Translations under genes and position numbers: made by a program
In this document: positions 61,257 through 64,000 of the stretch, in pieces
How positions within the stretch are numbered: position 1 is the first letter of the stretch
Layout: each line of letters opens with the position of its first letter
From: Ignelater luminosus
Taxonomy: Eukaryota; Arthropoda; Insecta; Coleoptera; Elateridae
Length of the DNA: 64,000 nucleotides
NCBI GenBank assembly: GCA_011009095.1
Contig: VTPC01090579.1
Span: 178,357-242,356 of the forward strand
Direction of reading: 5' to 3'
The notes under the pieces: model-generated
The model's input: the letters and a program-made list of their open reading frames with translations, nothing else
The model's database searches: none
Told to the model about the DNA's origin: nothing

Positions 61257-63308
61257 TAATAAAACTTCTTACACTCGAATCAAGTTATTAGAAATCTGGT
61301 TACAACCAAGCTTAAGTGCAAAGGAAAAAACCAAACGTTTGAAAGCTTCTATTTTCCGATCCTTTGATGAAGCTGCTACAAAGAGTTATAAACTAGACAT
61401 GACTTATCGACTTGACCGCTTTTGCACCGAATTAGAAAAAAAATTGAAAGCAAGTTTCAGAAAGAAGGAGTTGTTTTCGAAGAAAAACGCTGACTGGCTC
61501 AAAGGGGAAATAACATTTGTTTCTTCTACAACACATAGCGAACCTTCAACCTCTTTTGCTGGCCGACCGACTTTGACTTTTAGTGAGAGCAGCGAAAGCG
61601 CAAAGAGAAGGAAAACCGAAGAACTGAGGAAGAAAATCGATTCGTCTGAGTTATCGTACGCTAGGAAGATGCCGTTAAGATCGAAGCGCAAACACGAAGC
61701 TGCCAAATTATTAGACGAAGCATTGAATACTTCTCCGGCCAGAGCAGGTAGAATCCGAAAAGCATGGTTGGAAAATCAACCCATTTGCTATACTCCAGAA
61801 GAAGCTTTATTGCTAATGGTAGAAGCTAATATAACAAAAAGCCAATATAAGAAGATTCGTCAGCAAGCAGAAGGAACAAATGCCAACATTTATCCTTTTT
61901 ATAATAATCTACTAATTTCCAAACAAGGTTGTTATCCTAGTCATAAAGCTGTTGTTGTATCCGAACGTTCTGCGAAGATACAGTTACAAAGTCTTTCAGA
62001 TCACACTCTTAGTCACATATTGTTGGCACAAAGAGAAGTTCTTGACTCTATTGCACTTGTTAATATTTCTGATGAACTGACTTTATTATGTAAGTGGGGT
62101 TGTGATGGCAGCACAGGCCATAGCCAGTACAAGCAGAAGTCAACCGAAAGTTTTAGTGATAACGATATGTTCGTATCTTCATTTGTTTCTTTGCAGCTCT
62201 ATTCAGAGAACCATGACGCAACGAAGGTTATTCTTTGGCAGAATCCCCGCACTTGATCCATACAATACTGCAGGCCTATTAGAATACAATTTCAGAAAGA
62301 AACATTTGAACTAGCAAACAAAGATATTAATCATATAGAAGCACAAATTAGGAATCTTAAGTCTTACGAGACGGTGATTCAGGATAAAGAAGTACTTATT
62401 AAGTATAAACTGTTGTTAATCATGATTGGTTAACGTCGACAAGTTTGGCACAGAAATGTTATGTTTGTCCGGCCATGCCTAAGGAAATGAATGACATTTC
62501 AAGAGCAAAGAAAAGGGTAGCTGATGTAGCAGCATATGGATTTGGTCTTTCTACTTTGCATGCCTGGATTAGGTTTTTTGAATGTATCTTGCATATTGCA
62601 TACAGACTACTATTTAGAAAATGGCAAGCCCGTGGAGACTATCAGAAATTGTTACTTCAAAGGAAACAAGATATGCAAACTAAGTTTGTGGAGGTCATGG
62701 GGTTATTGGTAGACCACGTTAGGCCTGGCGGCTACGGATCTTCCAAAGATGGCAATACCGCCAGATGATTTTTTAAGAGTCCTGAAGTTGCAGCTCGAAT
62801 AACTAGCGTAAATGAAGAATTAATTAAAAAATTTGCAATAATTCTAAGTGCTATGTCTGCTCCACACGAAATAAATAAAGAACAGTTTGACGCATATGCA
62901 GAGGATACAGCTAAATTATTTGTGCAAGAATATCCATGGTGTTACATGCCAGCATCTGTTCATAAAGTTTTAATACATGGAGCAGACATTATAAACGCAG
63001 CAATTCTTCCTATAGGCCAGCTATTGGAAGAAGCTCAAGAATGTCGCAACAAGAATTTGAAGATATATAGAAAAACCCATACACGAAAACCTTCGAGATC
63101 AACAACAATGGAACATCTGTTGCATTGCCTCTTAGTATCGTCTGACCCATACATTACCGAAATGCGTATCTTACCAACAAAACAAAGTGGCTCATTTTCT
63201 TCGGAAGTTTTAGCTTTACTGTGCTTGCTACAAGTACCTCTACATCTAGACAGAACTGATCCTCAATCAGAAACTTCGGATGACTCGACTGACGATGACA
63301 GTGACTAA
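61257..63308 (+). pseudogene. Transib/RAG1-like transposase, broken
   Basis: A splice-acceptor-like TTTTGTTTTAG precedes the coding part at 61257, so an upstream exon is likely. The N-terminal half is charged (KLDMTYRLDRFCTELEKKLK; ESAKRRKTEELRKK). The core has KWGCDGSTGHSQYKQK near 62092, holding the first catalytic Asp candidate, as in RAG1 MDGTSE. After a frameshift near 62255 come RIQFQKETFELANKDINHIE and a break near 62430 that destroys a conserved acidic motif. Then CYVCPAMP, GFGLSTLHAWIRFFECILH, GLLVDHVRPG and DGNTAR. A stop near 62768 replaces an Arg codon. The end has YPWCYMPASVHKVLIHGADI and GQLLEEAQECRNKNLK, the region of the RAG1 catalytic Glu. Family assignment is from memory of motif layout, supported by the element's ends. 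Confidence 0.7.
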
Positions 63309-63352
63309 GTAAAAATAATAACTTAATCTTAAAACAAAATGTTCGTTTAGCT

Positions 63353-63476
63353 ATTACTTTATTCAGTTAAAAATGTTGTTATTCAACATTAAAAAGTGTT
63401 TTATTTTACTGTATATTACTTTATTCAATTAGAAATGCTGTTATTTAACATTGAAAAGTGTTTTATTTTACTTTTA
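63353..63476. repeat. Tandem duplication, two 62-bp units
   Basis: Units at 63353-63414 and 63415-63476 both run ATTACTTTATTCA to AAAGTGTTTTATTTTACT, with a few substitutions. They lie between the transposase stop and the right end of the Transib-like element. Confidence 0.85.
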
Positions 63477-63485
63477 GAACAAACC

Positions 63486-63524
63486 GAAATTTTGGCCAGA
63501 TATTTAGCATTCTGGCCCACTGTG
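63486..63524 (-). repeat. Right terminal signal of the Transib-like element
   Basis: Read inward on the minus strand: CACAGTG (the exact RSS heptamer consensus), 23-bp spacer, CAAAATTTC. The spacer contains a small hairpin (GGCCAGA and TCTGGCC). Confidence 0.75.
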
Positions 63525-63529
63525 GATTG

Positions 63530-63935
63530 CTTTGTTTTCTAAACCACTCACTAGACGATCACAAAGTGCATTATCCAAAAAATTTCTAAACTTGATAACA
63601 GAAATGTAATCTGATAAAGACTCTCCTTTTTGTTGAGCCCTGGTATAAAAAAATCTGTACCTTTCTAAAATTGTATATTTTGTAGATTGGATGGACGTAG
63701 TCAGTGCATCACAACACTCTTTGTAAGTTACTTGTTGCAAAGTTTTAAGACTGATATTTTCACGCAATAACTTATATTTTTCGGCACCAAGAATTAGACA
63801 TAACTGATTTACCTTGGATTTATCTGAAACTTTACTTACTTTAAAATAAATTAATAAACGTTCCAAAAAGAACTTAAATGTTGACTTGAACTTTGGCTCA
63901 TCCTCATCTTCACTATTAACCATTTTGTCAGACAA
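63530..63935 (-). pseudogene. Gag, N-terminal part, of the interrupted Ty3/gypsy element
   Basis: The minus-strand frame starts MSDKMVNSEDEDEPKFKSTF near 63935 (the first codon may be a non-ATG; an ATG follows at the fifth codon). It runs through LLRENISLKTLQQVTYKECC, RFFYTRAQQKGESLSDYISV and RDRLV-type gag text (LCDRLVSGLENKA) to the insertion point at about 63529. The remaining gag continues at 59870. No LTR is reached before the window ends. The frame itself has no stop before the insertion. Confidence 0.8.
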
Positions 63936-64000
63936 TTAAATGACTTGAAAACAGTTAAATTACAAGATATCTTAAAATAATTGACTAAATAGTTGACTTA

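Larger units (their letters stand above)
59876..63524 (+). mobile_element. Transib/RAG1-like DNA transposon inserted in a gypsy gag
   Basis: The left terminus at 59876-59882 is CGCTGTG, followed by exactly 23 bp and then CAAAATCTG (59906-59914). The right terminus, read inward on the minus strand, is CACAGTG (63524-63518), exactly 23 bp, then CAAAATTTC (63494-63486). The flanks are CATTG (59871-59875) and GATTG (63525-63529), a 5-bp duplication with one difference. Transib elements, from which RAG1 and V(D)J recombination signals derive, are known for 5-bp duplications and heptamer-23-nonamer-like ends. The interior encodes a matching transposase (61257-63308). The gypsy gag frame is interrupted exactly here. 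About 1.3 kb of AT-rich non-coding DNA lies before the coding part. Confidence 0.8.

Overview
The window reads as nuclear DNA of an insect, most likely a beetle (an inference from the kind of P450 and odorant receptor genes, the short introns and the transposon mix). It is AT-rich, the host genes are split by GT-AG introns, and most of the sequence is decayed transposable elements. There are no bacterial operons, rRNA or tRNA genes or CRISPR arrays.

Host genes. (1) A CYP6-type cytochrome P450 cluster lies on the minus strand: two intact three-exon genes (3211-4892 and 14854-16552), a third copy that is a pseudogene (32787-34453), and a 5'-end relic of a fourth (17008-17090). All three full copies share two introns at the same codons, and exons 2 and 3 are identical in length (252 and 170 nt). 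The two intact genes also share their TATA-type promoter and about 2 kb of upstream DNA, so they are a recent segmental duplication. (2) A 7tm_6 odorant receptor gene lies on the plus strand (48187 to about 57128). Four exons can be placed. The second intron is swollen to 7.7 kb by two non-LTR retrotransposons in the same orientation as the gene.

Mobile DNA from left to right: a LINE reverse transcriptase fragment and a Ty3/gypsy relic (1-2400); a 1.2-kb AGGCA-rich non-autonomous element upstream of the first P450 (5001-6214); Tc1/mariner-type DDE, MITE and LINE fragments (7860-9110); a pogo-type transposase relic and a KRBA2/Ginger-type integrase relic (10713-14205); a foldback-like mariner-type element (18218-19026); an internally deleted BEL/Pao element with both LTRs (19539-24247); a second pogo-type element (25700-27420); a P-element/THAP-type fragment (29090-29430); a PIF/Harbinger-type element split by a LINE fragment (30229-32583); a BEL/Pao relic, a Penelope-type relic and a nearly complete Ty3/gypsy element (37518-47215); two RTE-like LINEs (49400-56030); and a Ty3/gypsy element (58067-63935) interrupted by a Transib/RAG1-like transposon (59876-63524).

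The strongest discovery is the last one. The outer ends of the inserted element carry RSS-like signals: a heptamer (CGCTGTG on one end, CACAGTG on the other), exactly 23 bp, then CAAAAT. They are flanked by 5-bp near-identical target duplications, and the broken gag reading frame of the gypsy host resumes across the insertion. The interior encodes a protein that I recognise as Transib/RAG1-like. The paralogous P450 flanks also act as natural empty sites, which let several other insertions be defined to the base.
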